DNA from: Candidatus Rhodoferax mariagerensis
GTDB lineage: Bacteria; Pseudomonadota; Gammaproteobacteria; Burkholderiales; Burkholderiaceae_C
Length of the DNA stretch: 64,000 nt
NCBI GenBank assembly: GCA_016719055.1
Contig: JADKAW010000013.1
Coordinates: 103,684 to 167,683, forward strand
Reading direction: 5' to 3'
The notes under the pieces are model-generated. The model worked only from the letters and a program-made list of their open reading frames with translations. It did no database searches and was not told the origin of the DNA. Every line of letters starts with the position of its first letter. Within the stretch, counting starts at the first letter, position 1. Positions 16,660 through 25,595 of this stretch are shown one piece after another. The translations under genes and the position numbers were made by a program.

Positions 16660-18222
16660 ATGCTGAAATTTACCTGCTGCGACCAGATTCGCCAGTTTTC
16701 CGAGCCCGCCAACGCAGCCTTGCTGCGCGGCATACAACGTGGTTATGAGCGCGAGTGTTTGCGTGTGGACGAAACCGGCAAACTGGCCCACACGCCCCAC
16801 CCCTCGGCGCTGGGCAGCAAGCTCACCCATCCGTGGATCACCACCGACTACGCAGAGGCGCTGCTGGAGTTCATCACACCGCCGTCGACTGACCCGGGTT
16901 TTCCGCTGCGGTTTTTAACGGACATTCACGCATTTAGCGCACGCCAGCTGGGCGACGAACTGCTGTGGGCGGGCTCCATGCCCTGCAAGATCGGTGAGGA
17001 TGCCGACATTGCCATTGCCAACTATGGCAGTTCTAACGCTGCGCGCTTCAAGCAGGTGTACCGCGAAGGCCTGGGCCTGCGTTATGGCCGGGCGATGCAG
17101 ACCATTGCCGGGGCCCATTTCAACTGGTCTTTGCCAGATGACTTCTGGCATGCACTGCAGAGCATCTGCCCGGGTGACGGCAGCTTGCAGGACAACGTGA
17201 ACGATCGTTACTTTGGGTTGATTCGCAACTTTTTGCGCTGTGGCTGGCTGGTGCCGTATCTGTTCGGTGCCTCACCAGCGCTGTGCAAAAGTTTTTTGCA
17301 AGGCCACCCCAGCGACCTGGTCGAGCTCACGCCTGGCACGCTGCATGGGCCACATGCCACCAGCCTGCGCATGAGCGACCTGGGTTACCAGAACCATTCG
17401 CAGGACAAGCTGGCAGTCAGTTTTAATTCGCTGCAGGACTACACCGCTGCACTGGAGGCCGCCATTCGCACGCCCGACCCATATTACGAAGAGTTGGGCG
17501 CGCACCGGGGCGACCGCTGGCTCCAGCTCAACGCCTGCCTGCTGCAAACCGAAAGCGAGTTTTACGCTCCAATGCGGCCCAAACGCATCGGGCTGCAGGG
17601 CGAGCGCCCGGCGTTGGCGCTGGCGCGTTATGGCGTGCAATATGTCGAGATGCGACTGTTTGACCTGAACCCGTTCATCGACATTGGCATCGCCCCCGAG
17701 CAAAACCTGTTTGCCGACACACTGCTGCTGATGTGCCTGTTTCGCACCAGCCCGCCCATCACCAGCCGCGAGCAGGGCGAAAACGACGAGAACAAACACC
17801 GGGTGGTGACGCGCGGGCGCCAGCCGGGTCTGCAACTGCTGGTGCATAACCGTGAGCAGCCGCTGCGCACGCTGGCGCATGAGTTGTTTGACGACATGGC
17901 CCCATTCGCCGCCATGCTGGATGGTGCCTATGGCAGTACCCGCCATACCCTGGCTTTGCAGCAGCTGCGCCAGCGCATCGACCACCCTGAGTTGACGCCC
18001 TCAGCGCTGGTGATCGAGGCGATCACGCAGCATGGCGGCTACTTTGACTTTGCCAACGCGATGTCTGAAAAGCACACCCGAAGCCTGCAGGCGGCAGCGC
18101 TGAGCGCGCAGGACGACGAGCGGTTTCGGGCCAGTGTGCAGGACTCGCTGGCGTTGCAGGCCCAGCTGGATGCAGTGGTGCAGGAGCCGTTTGAGGACTT
18201 TGTTGCGGCTTATTACGCTTGA
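16660..18222 (+). CDS. gshA: Glutamate-cysteine ligase
   Basis: The product has 520 residues from the ATG at 16660. An upstream in-frame GTG (16621) and ATG (16624) would add 12-13 residues that do not look like the family. It joins glutamate and cysteine with ATP in the first step of glutathione synthesis. It belongs to the gammaproteobacterial-type GshA family: the N-terminus has GIQRGYERECLRVDETGKLA, with ITTDYAEALLEFITPP and GGSMPC-like (WAGSMPC) motifs following. The C-terminal region has TPSALVIEAI. It diverges from amn. No gshB is nearby. Identification is secure. Confidence 0.93.
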   Translation: MLKFTCCDQIRQFSEPANAALLRGIQRGYERECLRVDETGKLAHTPHPSALGSKLTHPWITTDYAEALLEFITPPSTDPGFPLRFLTDIHAFSARQLGDELLWAGSMPCKIGEDADIAIANYGSSNAARFKQVYREGLGLRYGRAMQTIAGAHFNWSLPDDFWHALQSICPGDGSLQDNVNDRYFGLIRNFLRCGWLVPYLFGASPALCKSFLQGHPSDLVELTPGTLHGPHATSLRMSDLGYQNHSQDKLAVSFNSLQDYTAALEAAIRTPDPYYEELGAHRGDRWLQLNACLLQTESEFYAPMRPKRIGLQGERPALALARYGVQYVEMRLFDLNPFIDIGIAPEQNLFADTLLLMCLFRTSPPITSREQGENDENKHRVVTRGRQPGLQLLVHNREQPLRTLAHELFDDMAPFAAMLDGAYGSTRHTLALQQLRQRIDHPELTPSALVIEAITQHGGYFDFANAMSEKHTRSLQAAALSAQDDERFRASVQDSLALQAQLDAVVQEPFEDFVAAYYA

Positions 18223-18525
18223 TTGTTGGGCTGGCTATTTTTTGACTTGTCAGTGAAATCTGTGGGTAGTTTTTGGGGAATTTGGGTTATCGGCGCGGAC
18301 GTTCCAGCCAATTGGTCAGCACGTCGACCCAGAGCAAGCCGCCGCGAATCCGAGGCCCTTCGTCGGTGGCGATGGCAATATAGGTCAATCGGCTATTTCT
18401 TGCGCTGCGGGTCCCACAGAGTTGCAAAAAGGACTTTGCTTTTTAGGGTAAACCCGAAATTGCACTAGAACTCTTCCCCTAGAACCGCCAAAAATTGGTG
18501 TGAAGATTCGGAATTGCTGCAAAAT
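18223..18525. other. Intergenic region with possible gene remnants
   Basis: About 300 bases between gshA and the TetR gene. On the minus strand two short frames end at stop codons: one ends VDVLTNWLERPRR (stop near 18290) and one ends FATLWDPQRKK (stop near 18390). Both read like C-termini of real proteins, yet they sit in different frames with no body, so they are probably decayed sequence. I do not recognise either. Confidence 0.3.
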
Positions 18526-18539
18526 AGAACGATCGTTCT
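18526..18539. promoter_or_regulatory. Palindromic TetR-type operator
   Basis: AGAACGATCGTTCT is a perfect 14-bp palindrome ending 10 bp before the ATG of the TetR gene. Its position and symmetry suggest autoregulation and control of the following beta-oxidation genes by the TetR protein. Confidence 0.6.
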
Positions 18540-18549
18540 TTTATGCACC

Positions 18550-19239
18550 ATGATTCCATCCCCTTACAAACCAAGCTCTGAAAGTGACAATCCTGCGCTT
18601 ACGTCACGGGGCGAACGCGCCCTGCAAAAGGGCCAGCAAACCAAGCAGCTCATCATTGACGCTGCGCTGGGTCTGGCCGAACAAATTGGTCTGGAGGGCC
18701 TGAGCATTGGTACGCTGGCCGAAGTCACCCGCATGAGCAAGTCTGGCGTGTTTGCCCATTTCGGCTCGCGTGAGGAGCTGCAAATTTCGGTGATCCGCGA
18801 GTATGACAAGCGTTTTGCAGACGAGGTTTTTTTCCCGGCCATGAATGAACCGCAGGGGCTGCCGCGGGTGCGCGCACTGTTTGCCAACTGGATGAAACGG
18901 GTAGCGGTTGAAATTCAATCCGGCTGCATCTTCATTAGTGGTGCGGTCGAGTTTGACGACCGGCCCGGTCCCGTGCGCGACGCACTTGCCTCTTCCGTTC
19001 AGACCTGGCTGGCGGCCATGTACCGCGCCGTGGTGCAGGCAAAAGATCTCGGTCATCTGGTCGGCGACGCCGACGAGAAACAAATGGCTTTTGAGATTCA
19101 CGGCCTGATCCTGGCCCTGCACTATGAGGCCCGCTTTCTGAAAAACCCGGGGGCAATTGACCATGCCAACACCGGTTTTGAGAACATTTTGTTGCGTTAC
19201 GGCAAATCAGTCGCCAGACCGATGCCTGCCCAGCGCTGA
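18550..19239 (+). CDS. TetR/AcrR-family transcriptional regulator of the fatty-acid operon
   Basis: The product has 229 residues from ATG 18550. The N-terminal TetR helix-turn-helix spans about residues 45-75 (LSIGTLAEVTRMSKSGVFAHF, where SKSGVFAHFGSREELQ is the recognition helix and turn). The C-terminal ligand pocket is hydrophobic and includes CIFISGAVEFDDRPGPVRDAL. It lies 29 bp before the acyl-CoA dehydrogenase gene on the same strand, so it probably represses its own operon and responds to an acyl-CoA or fatty acid; that is inferred from context. The open frame continues upstream to 18514, but that would include the operator. Confidence 0.88.
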   Translation: MIPSPYKPSSESDNPALTSRGERALQKGQQTKQLIIDAALGLAEQIGLEGLSIGTLAEVTRMSKSGVFAHFGSREELQISVIREYDKRFADEVFFPAMNEPQGLPRVRALFANWMKRVAVEIQSGCIFISGAVEFDDRPGPVRDALASSVQTWLAAMYRAVVQAKDLGHLVGDADEKQMAFEIHGLILALHYEARFLKNPGAIDHANTGFENILLRYGKSVARPMPAQR

Positions 19240-19268
19240 ATTCAATCCACCTTCAAGGAGAAAACCAA

Positions 19269-21065
19269 ATGGCCATCTATACCCCACCGCTGCGTGACAT
19301 GCAGTTTGTCTTGCACGAAGTGCTCAATGTCACGGCTGATCTGCAGGCCATGCCCTTGCATGCCGACATCGATGCCGACACCATCAACGCCGTGCTCGAA
19401 GAAGGTGGCAAATTCGCAGCCGATGTGCTGCTGCCGATCAACATCAGCGGCGACAGCGAAAGCTGCAAGCTCGACCCGGTGACCCATGAGGTCAAAACCC
19501 CGGCGGGTTTCAAGGCCGCATACGACCAGTACATTGCCGGTGGCTGGGCCGCATTGGCCTGTGACCCGGCATATGGTGGCCAGGGCCTGCCGCTGGTGGT
19601 CAACCAACTGTTTTACGAAATGATGAACTCGGCCAACCAGGCCTGGACCACGTACCCGGGCCTGACCCACGGTGCCTATGCGGCACTGCACACCCATGGC
19701 ACCGAGACGCAGAAAGACACCTACCTGCACAAGATGACCAGCGGCGAATGGACCGGTGCCATGTGCCTGACCGAGCCGCATTGCGGCACCGACTTGGGGC
19801 TGATGCGCACCAAGGCCGAGCCCCAACCGGATGGCACATACAAGATTACCGGTACCAAAATCTTCATCAGCGCGGGTGAGCACGACCTGGCCGCCAACAT
19901 CATCCACCTGGTGCTGGCGCGCCTGCCTGACGCCCCCCCCGGCATCAAGGGCGTGAGCCTGTTCATCGTGCCGAAATACCTGGTCAATGCGGATGGCTCC
20001 ATCGGCGCGCGCAACGCGATTATTGCTTCCCGGCTGGAGCATAAGATGGGCATCAAGGCCAGCGCCACCGCGCAAATCGAGCTTGAAGGTGCGGTCGGCA
20101 CCATGGTCGGCCAGCCCAACAAGGGCATGCAGGGCATGTTTGTCATGATGAACGCGGCCCGTCTGGGCGTCGGCAACCAATCCCTGGGCCTGACCGAGGT
20201 GACCTTCCAGAACGCCCTGGCCTACGCCAAGGACCGCATCCAGATGCGCAGCCTCACTGGCCCCAAAGCCAAAAACCTGCCGGCCGACCCGATCATCGTG
20301 CACCCCGATGTGCGCAAGATGCTCTTGACCGCCAAGGCGTACGCCGAGGGCGGTCGTGCCTTGCTATGCTTCAGTTCGATGTTGCTGGAAAAAGATCACA
20401 ACCACCCCGATGAGGCGGTGCGCAAGGACGCCGGCGAAATGCTGGCCATGCTGACCCCGATTGTCAAAGCCTTTATCACCGACAACGGCCACCTGTCCAC
20501 CAATGCCTGCATGCAGGTGTTTGGTGGCCATGGCTTCATCAAGGACAATGGCATGGAGCAGTTTGTGCGCGACAACCGCATCAACATGATTTACGAGGGC
20601 ACCAACACCATCCAGAGCCTGGACCTGCTGGGGCGTAAGGTCCTGGGCAACCAGGGTGCCACCCTGAAGAAATTCGGCAAGCTGATTGGCGCGCTGGTCG
20701 CCGAAGAAGGTGTCAATGAAAAAATGGCCGAATTCATCACCCCGATTGCGATTCTGGGCGAACAGATGACCAAGTTCACCACCGAACTGGGTTTCAAGGG
20801 CTTCCAGAACCCCGATGAAATAGGTGCGGCGGCGGTGGACTATTTGCGCGTTGCCGGGCATCTGGTGTTTGGCTACTTCTGGGCCCGCATGGCGCAGGTG
20901 GCTTTGCGCCAGATTGCCGCTGGCAGCACCGACCCGTTTTATACCGCCAAGCTGCAAACGGCGCGCTTTTACTTCGCCAAGTTATTCCCCGAAACCTCCA
21001 CGCTGATGCGCACCGCGCGCACCGGCTGCAAGGTCTTGATGGAAACTGATGCGGCCTTGGCCTGA
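19269..21065 (+). CDS. Acyl-CoA dehydrogenase (FadE/AcdA type)
   Basis: The product has 598 residues, the size class of long-chain acyl-CoA dehydrogenases with an extra C-terminal domain (B. subtilis FadE is about 594). It oxidises acyl-CoA to trans-2-enoyl-CoA with FAD and passes electrons to ETF. FAD- and substrate-binding motifs are GAMCLTEPHCGTDLGLMRTKA and KIFISAGEHD; the catalytic Glu lies in MIYEGTNTIQSLDL; the FAD-proximal block is CMQVFGGHGFIKDNGMEQ. A good AAGGAG site precedes the start. It is the first enzyme of the TetR-led operon. Confidence 0.93.
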   Translation: MAIYTPPLRDMQFVLHEVLNVTADLQAMPLHADIDADTINAVLEEGGKFAADVLLPINISGDSESCKLDPVTHEVKTPAGFKAAYDQYIAGGWAALACDPAYGGQGLPLVVNQLFYEMMNSANQAWTTYPGLTHGAYAALHTHGTETQKDTYLHKMTSGEWTGAMCLTEPHCGTDLGLMRTKAEPQPDGTYKITGTKIFISAGEHDLAANIIHLVLARLPDAPPGIKGVSLFIVPKYLVNADGSIGARNAIIASRLEHKMGIKASATAQIELEGAVGTMVGQPNKGMQGMFVMMNAARLGVGNQSLGLTEVTFQNALAYAKDRIQMRSLTGPKAKNLPADPIIVHPDVRKMLLTAKAYAEGGRALLCFSSMLLEKDHNHPDEAVRKDAGEMLAMLTPIVKAFITDNGHLSTNACMQVFGGHGFIKDNGMEQFVRDNRINMIYEGTNTIQSLDLLGRKVLGNQGATLKKFGKLIGALVAEEGVNEKMAEFITPIAILGEQMTKFTTELGFKGFQNPDEIGAAAVDYLRVAGHLVFGYFWARMAQVALRQIAAGSTDPFYTAKLQTARFYFAKLFPETSTLMRTARTGCKVLMETDAALA

Positions 21066-21097
21066 TGTTTTATAACGATTAGTAGCGCAGGATTTAT

Positions 21098-21388
21098 ATG
21101 ACTAATAGGTCTCTAGCCCACACACCTGCTGCGTTAAAAGCTGCTTTTTTTGTAGCAGTCGGCAGCACTGTAGCGGCCCAGATGACCCCGGTAGGCAGCT
21201 GGCACAGCATCGATGACAAACCTGGCAAGCTCAATAGCCTGATCGTCATCAATGAAGCTGACCAAAGCGGCGTCTGCAAGGAATGCACCGACGATCGCCA
21301 GGACGCGCGTTCAGTAAACCGCCAGCTGTTCGCCCTGAGCTTGTCAATGGGCATATCAGAACGTATTCAAGGGCTTCGACAAGCTTAA
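21098..21388 (+). pseudogene. Truncated DUF2147-like gene
   Basis: The 96-codon frame contains AAQMTPVGSWHSIDDKPGK and CKECTDDR. These match the start of the mature part and the central Cys-rich stretch of DUF2147 periplasmic proteins, which are normally about 140 residues and often sit between these same fatty-acid genes in Comamonadaceae. The middle is deleted, and the C-terminal barrel half is replaced by unrelated residues, apparently after a frameshift. The first 20 codons overlap a dispersed repeat (21107-21157), so the signal peptide has been rewritten. It is probably non-functional. The assignment rests on recalled family features. Confidence 0.5.
21107..21157 (-). repeat. Dispersed ~55-bp repeat, copy at the DUF2147 remnant
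   Basis: Read on the minus strand: CTACAAAAAAAGCAGC, then TTTTAACGC, a spacer and GTGGGCTAGAGACC. It overlaps the 5' end of the DUF2147 fragment. A weaker partial copy in the opposite orientation may precede it (21066-21110). Confidence 0.65.
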
Positions 21389-21407
21389 GCCCGAACGGAG
21401 TTAAACC

Positions 21408-23828
21408 ATGTCTCGTTTCAATGTAAAAAAAGTCGCTGTTCTCGGCGCAGGTGTCATGGGTGCGCAAATTGCGGCGCACCTGGCCAATGTCAAGGTGCCG
21501 GTCATCCTGTTTGACCTGCCTGCCAAAGAAGGGCCAAAAAACGGCATCGTCACACGCGCGATCGACGGCCTGAAAAAGCTCAAGCCCGCGCCGCTGGGCG
21601 TGCCCGAAGATGCGGTGTTGATTGGGCAGGCCAATTACGAAGAGCACCTGGAGCAGTTGAAAGACTGCGACCTGATCATCGAAGCGATTGCAGAACGTAT
21701 GGACTGGAAGCTCGATCTGTACAAAAAGATCGCCCCGTTCATTGCACCGCACGCCATCGTGGCGTCCAATACTTCGGGCCTGTCGATCACCAAATTAAGC
21801 GAAGTGTTGCCCGAAGAAATCAAGCCACGCTTTTGCGGCATCCACTTCTTCAACCCGCCCCGCTACATGCTGCTGGTGGAACTGATCAACACGCCCACCA
21901 CCCAGCCGCAAATCCTCGACGATCTCGAAGCCTTTGTCACCAGCAACCTCGGCAAAGGCGTGGTGCGCGCCAAAGACACGCCCAACTTCATCGCCAACCG
22001 CATCGGTGTGGCCGGCATGCTGGCGACCATGAAAGAGGTGGAGAACTTTGGCCTGAGCTACGACGTGGTCGATGACTTGACCGGCAAGAAACTGGGCCGC
22101 GCGAGTTCGGGCACCTTCCGCACCGCCGACGTGGTGGGCCTGGACACCATGGCGCATGTGATCAAAACGCTGCAAGACACCCTGAGCGGTGACGCTGCCG
22201 CCGGGGTCGGCAAGTTTGACCCGTTCTACGCCAGCTTTGCCACACCGCAGGTGCTGAAAACCCTGCTGGACATGGGTAACCTGGGTCAAAAAAGCAAGGC
22301 CGGTTTCTTCAAGAAGGTCGGCCGCGACATCATGCGTTTTGATCTGGCGACCAAAACCTATGTCGCTGCCGGACAAAAGGCCGACGAGGTCTATGCCCGC
22401 ATGCTGAAAAAACCAGCCGCTGAACGTCTGCAACTGCTGCGTAACAGCGAGGGCGCGCAAGGCCAGTTTCTCTGGGCCATTCTGCGCAACGCCTTCCACT
22501 ACGCTGCCGTGCATCTGGCCGATGTGGCCGACAACGCGCGCGATGTGGACTTTTGCATGCGCTGGGGCTTTGGCATGAAGCAAGGCCCGTTTGAGCTGTG
22601 GCAGGAAGCCGGCTGGCTGACGGTGGCCAATATGGTCAAGGAAGACATTGATGCCGGCAAAGCGCTGTGCAATGCGCCGCTGCCCGACTGGGTGTTCAGC
22701 GGCCCGGTGGCTGAGGCCGGTGGTGTTCATACGCCCGCAGGCTCCTGGAACCCGACCACGGGTCAGTTCGTGCCTGTGCGTAGCCTGCCAGTGTATGCGC
22801 GCCAGCATTTCCCCGAGAATGTGCTGGGCTCCAAGGCAAGGTCGGCTACCACGGCTGGCAAGACCTTGTTTGAAGATGATGCCATCCGCCTGTGGACACT
22901 GGATGAGGAAATCGTCATCGCCAGCATCAAGACCAAGATGCACGCCATCAGCTCCGATGTGGTTGAGGGCCTGGTGCGCGCTGTCGATCTGGCCGAGGCC
23001 AGCTACCAGGGTGTGGTGATCTGGTCGGACGACGAGATGTTTTCGGCCGGTGCCGACCTGCAAGCCATGTTGCCAGCCTTCATGGCCGGTGGGGTCAAGG
23101 CGATCGACCGGGCTGAAGCTGAAATGCAGCAAGCCATGCTGAAGCTGCGTTACGCCAATGTGCCGGTGGTGTCTGCCGTGCGCGGTCTGGCGCTCGGTGG
23201 TGGCTGCGAAATGGCGGTGTACTCAGCCAAACGCGTGGTGGCGATGGAAAGCTATATTGGGCTGGTCGAAGTTGGCGTTGGTTTGGTTCCTGGAGCTGGT
23301 GGCCTGACCTATATTGCGCGGCGTGCTGCAGAAAATGCAGCAACTTCTACCGGCAAAGACCTGCTGCCGTTCCTCACCGAAGGCTTCACGGCGGCGGCCA
23401 TGGCCAAGGTGGGTACCAGTGCGCTGGAGTCGCGCAAACTGGGCTATGTGCTGGACAGCGACGTGATCGTGCCGCACAAGGACGAGCTGCTGTTTGTTGC
23501 CCTGAACGAGGCCAAAGCCATGGCCGCCAGCGGCTATCGGGCGCCGCACAAGCGCCAGTTTGCCGTGGCCGGGCGCAGCGGTCTGGCCACCATCAAGGGC
23601 TCGCTGGTCAACATGCGCGACGGCGGCTTTATCAGCCAGCACGACTTCCACATCGCCAGCCTGATCGCCAACGTGGTCTGTGGCGGTGACGTCGACGCCG
23701 GCAGCCTGGTGACCGAAGAGTACCTGATGATGCTGGAGCGCCAGGCGTTTTGCTCGCTGCTCAACCATCCCAAGACCCAAGAGCGGGTGATGGGCATGAT
23801 GTCCACCGGAAAGCCGGTGAGAAACTGA
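21408..23828 (+). CDS. 3-hydroxyacyl-CoA dehydrogenase / enoyl-CoA hydratase (FadN-like)
   Basis: The product has 806 residues. The domain order is the reverse of E. coli FadB. The NAD-binding domain comes first (VLGAGVMGAQIAAHLANV, residues 11-28), then the 3-hydroxyacyl-CoA dehydrogenase C-terminal domains to about 420. A crotonase domain follows in the second half (about 500-760) with SAGADLQAM, the oxyanion loop LALGGGCEMAVYS and VEVGVGLVPGAGG. This is the layout of B. subtilis FadN. It hydrates enoyl-CoA and oxidises the 3-hydroxyacyl-CoA. It should form the beta-oxidation complex with the thiolase at 24356, from which it is separated only by the inserted DUF559 gene. Confidence 0.92.
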   Translation: MSRFNVKKVAVLGAGVMGAQIAAHLANVKVPVILFDLPAKEGPKNGIVTRAIDGLKKLKPAPLGVPEDAVLIGQANYEEHLEQLKDCDLIIEAIAERMDWKLDLYKKIAPFIAPHAIVASNTSGLSITKLSEVLPEEIKPRFCGIHFFNPPRYMLLVELINTPTTQPQILDDLEAFVTSNLGKGVVRAKDTPNFIANRIGVAGMLATMKEVENFGLSYDVVDDLTGKKLGRASSGTFRTADVVGLDTMAHVIKTLQDTLSGDAAAGVGKFDPFYASFATPQVLKTLLDMGNLGQKSKAGFFKKVGRDIMRFDLATKTYVAAGQKADEVYARMLKKPAAERLQLLRNSEGAQGQFLWAILRNAFHYAAVHLADVADNARDVDFCMRWGFGMKQGPFELWQEAGWLTVANMVKEDIDAGKALCNAPLPDWVFSGPVAEAGGVHTPAGSWNPTTGQFVPVRSLPVYARQHFPENVLGSKARSATTAGKTLFEDDAIRLWTLDEEIVIASIKTKMHAISSDVVEGLVRAVDLAEASYQGVVIWSDDEMFSAGADLQAMLPAFMAGGVKAIDRAEAEMQQAMLKLRYANVPVVSAVRGLALGGGCEMAVYSAKRVVAMESYIGLVEVGVGLVPGAGGLTYIARRAAENAATSTGKDLLPFLTEGFTAAAMAKVGTSALESRKLGYVLDSDVIVPHKDELLFVALNEAKAMAASGYRAPHKRQFAVAGRSGLATIKGSLVNMRDGGFISQHDFHIASLIANVVCGGDVDAGSLVTEEYLMMLERQAFCSLLNHPKTQERVMGMMSTGKPVRN

Positions 23829-23886
23829 TATGTTGACAAGCGCCCGACCAACAGCCAGCGAATTGCGCCACGGGCTGCTGACTTGC

Positions 23887-23919
23887 ACCTTCCCCCGCTG
23901 GGAAGGCTGGGATGGGGGC
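23887..23919 (+). repeat. C/G-rich dispersed repeat, left flank of the DUF559 gene
   Basis: The pattern CCTTCCCCCGCTGGGAAGG followed by GGGATGGGGG. It is an inverted partner of 24291-24323 and related to 39971-40014, 45317-45353 and 45386-45420. Confidence 0.7.
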
Positions 23920-23941
23920 TTGACGCTCAGTTGGCACAGCA

Positions 23942-24328
23942 ATGCAACAGCAGGCCACCTCCAATGCCAAAGGTTACGCGCGTCAATTGCGGGCAGCCAT
24001 GACAGACAGCGAACGACGTTTGTGGTCGCGCCTGCGCGGCGAACAGCTAGGCGTCAAGTTTCGGCGTCAGCATCCACTGGGTGCTTATGTTGCCGACTTT
24101 GCGTGTTTGTTTCCAAAGTTGATCGTTGAGCTCGACGGCACTCAGCACCGGGATCAGCAGGTCTATGACCGACACCGTGACGCGTTTTTCGAGTCACAGC
24201 AGTTTGCAGTGCTTCGATTTTTGTCGAATGAACCCTTGATGAATCTGGATGGTGTGTTGCAGGTCATTTTGGCGCGTTTGGCGGCGCTTGCCCCCATCCC
24301 TACCTTCCCCCAGTGGGGGAAGGAGTAA
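23942..24328 (+). CDS. DUF559 endonuclease-domain protein
   Basis: The product has 128 residues. The DUF559 (Vsr/restriction-like) fold is recognisable from ARQLRAAMTDSERRLWSRLR, FRRQHPLGAYVADFACLFPK, LIVELDGTQH (catalytic-type Glu and Asp) and an RFLSNEPLMNLDGV segment near the C-terminus. The first in-frame ATG is used; MTDSERRLW could also be the start. The last residues (PIPTFPQWGKE) are encoded by the right-hand C/G-rich repeat. The gene sits inside a fatty-acid operon whose other members are tightly related, which suggests insertion. The substrate is unknown; the family is widespread and often found as orphans. Confidence 0.82.
   Translation: MQQQATSNAKGYARQLRAAMTDSERRLWSRLRGEQLGVKFRRQHPLGAYVADFACLFPKLIVELDGTQHRDQQVYDRHRDAFFESQQFAVLRFLSNEPLMNLDGVLQVILARLAALAPIPTFPQWGKE
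24291..24323 (-). repeat. C/G-rich dispersed repeat, right flank of the DUF559 gene
   Basis: An inverted copy of 23887-23919 (CCTTCCCCCAGTGGGGGAAGG with CCCCCATCCC before it). Each copy also contains its own small palindrome. Confidence 0.7.
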
Positions 24329-24355
24329 TTTCCAAATTTTTAACGGAATCTCACC

Positions 24356-25552
24356 ATGAAACAAATTACTGACGCCTACATCGTTGCCGCCACGCGCACG
24401 CCCATTGGCAAATCGCACCGCGGTTATTTCCGCAACACCCGCCCCGATGACCTGCTGGTCAAGGTGCTGCAGTCGGCCATGGCGCAAGTGCCCGGACTGG
24501 ACCCTAAAGCGATTGAGGACGTGATCTGCGGCTGCGCCATTCCCGAAGGCCAGCAGGGTCTGAACATTGCCCGCATTGGCGCAGTGTTGGCAGGCTTGCC
24601 GACCAGCGTCGGCGGCATCACGGTCAACCGTTTTTGTGCTTCGGGTCTGAGCGCCATCCAGATGGCGGCCGACCGCATTCGTGTCGGCGAGGCTGATGTG
24701 ATGTTTGCCGCCGGTGTCGAGAGCATGAGCATGGTGCCGATGATGGGCAACGCGCCCTCGCTGTCGCCCACCATGTTTGACAACGACGAAAACATCGGTA
24801 TTGCCTACGGCATGGGCCTGACTGCTGAAAAAGTGGCCAACCAGTGGAAGGTTAGCCGCGAAGCGCAGGACGCGTTTGCCGTCGAGTCGCACCGCCGTGC
24901 GTTGGCCGCCCAGGCTGCAGGCCACTTTGCCGCTGAAATCACCCCGATTGAGGTCACCGACCGCGCACCCAATCTGGCCGATGGCTCGGTGGTTGCGAAA
25001 AAGCGTACCGTCAGCATGGACGAGGGTGCCCGCGCCGATACCTCCCTGGAAGGTCTGGCCAAGCTGCGCGCCGTGTTTGCCGCGCGCGGCTCGGTCACGG
25101 CCGGCAACAGTTCACAAACGTCGGATGGCGCTGGCGCCTTGATTTTGGCCAGCGAAAAAGCCGTCAAGCAGTTTGGCCTGAGCCCATTGGCACGGTATGT
25201 GAGTTTTGCCGCCAAAGGCGTGCCGCCGCACATCATGGGTATCGGCCCGATTGAGGCCATTCCGGCGGCGCTGCGTTATGCCGGTATCAGCCAGAATGAT
25301 CTGGACTGGATTGAGCTCAACGAAGCCTTTGCCGCGCAGTCGCTGGCCGTCTGCAACACGCTGGGGCTGGACCCGGCCAAGGTCAACCCGATGGGCGGTG
25401 CCATTGCGCTGGGCCACCCGCTGGGTGCCACGGGCGCGATTCGTGCCGCCACGGTCATCCACGCCTTGCAGCGCAACCAGCTCAAATACGGCATGGTCAG
25501 CATGTGCATTGGCATGGGCCAGGGCGCCGCGGGCATTTTTGAACGTGTCTGA
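24356..25552 (+). CDS. fadA: Acetyl-CoA C-acyltransferase (3-ketoacyl-CoA thiolase)
   Basis: The product has 398 residues. It cleaves 3-ketoacyl-CoA with CoA to acetyl-CoA and a shortened acyl-CoA. The acyl-enzyme Cys is Cys94 (NRFCASGLSA). The catalytic His lies in ALGHPLGATGA, the NEAFAAQ loop is present, and the second Cys is Cys384 (SMCIGMGQGA). It works with the FadN-like protein upstream and the hydratase downstream. The spacing to the hydratase gene is 43 bp. Assignment to beta-oxidation rather than PHB biosynthesis follows from the neighbours. Confidence 0.93.
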   Translation: MKQITDAYIVAATRTPIGKSHRGYFRNTRPDDLLVKVLQSAMAQVPGLDPKAIEDVICGCAIPEGQQGLNIARIGAVLAGLPTSVGGITVNRFCASGLSAIQMAADRIRVGEADVMFAAGVESMSMVPMMGNAPSLSPTMFDNDENIGIAYGMGLTAEKVANQWKVSREAQDAFAVESHRRALAAQAAGHFAAEITPIEVTDRAPNLADGSVVAKKRTVSMDEGARADTSLEGLAKLRAVFAARGSVTAGNSSQTSDGAGALILASEKAVKQFGLSPLARYVSFAAKGVPPHIMGIGPIEAIPAALRYAGISQNDLDWIELNEAFAAQSLAVCNTLGLDPAKVNPMGGAIALGHPLGATGAIRAATVIHALQRNQLKYGMVSMCIGMGQGAAGIFERV

Positions 25553-25595
25553 TCCCTGCCGCGCTCCCAAACCCAGGATAAATCCAGGAAACAAC

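Noticed and set aside
19242..20303. A 353-codon open frame antisense to the acyl-CoA dehydrogenase gene
   Set aside because: Same codon-bias artefact; no ribosome site or domain.
21795..23132. A 445-codon open frame antisense to the FadN-like gene
   Set aside because: Shadow of the coding strand; composition is His/Gln-rich as expected from reversed GC-rich codons.
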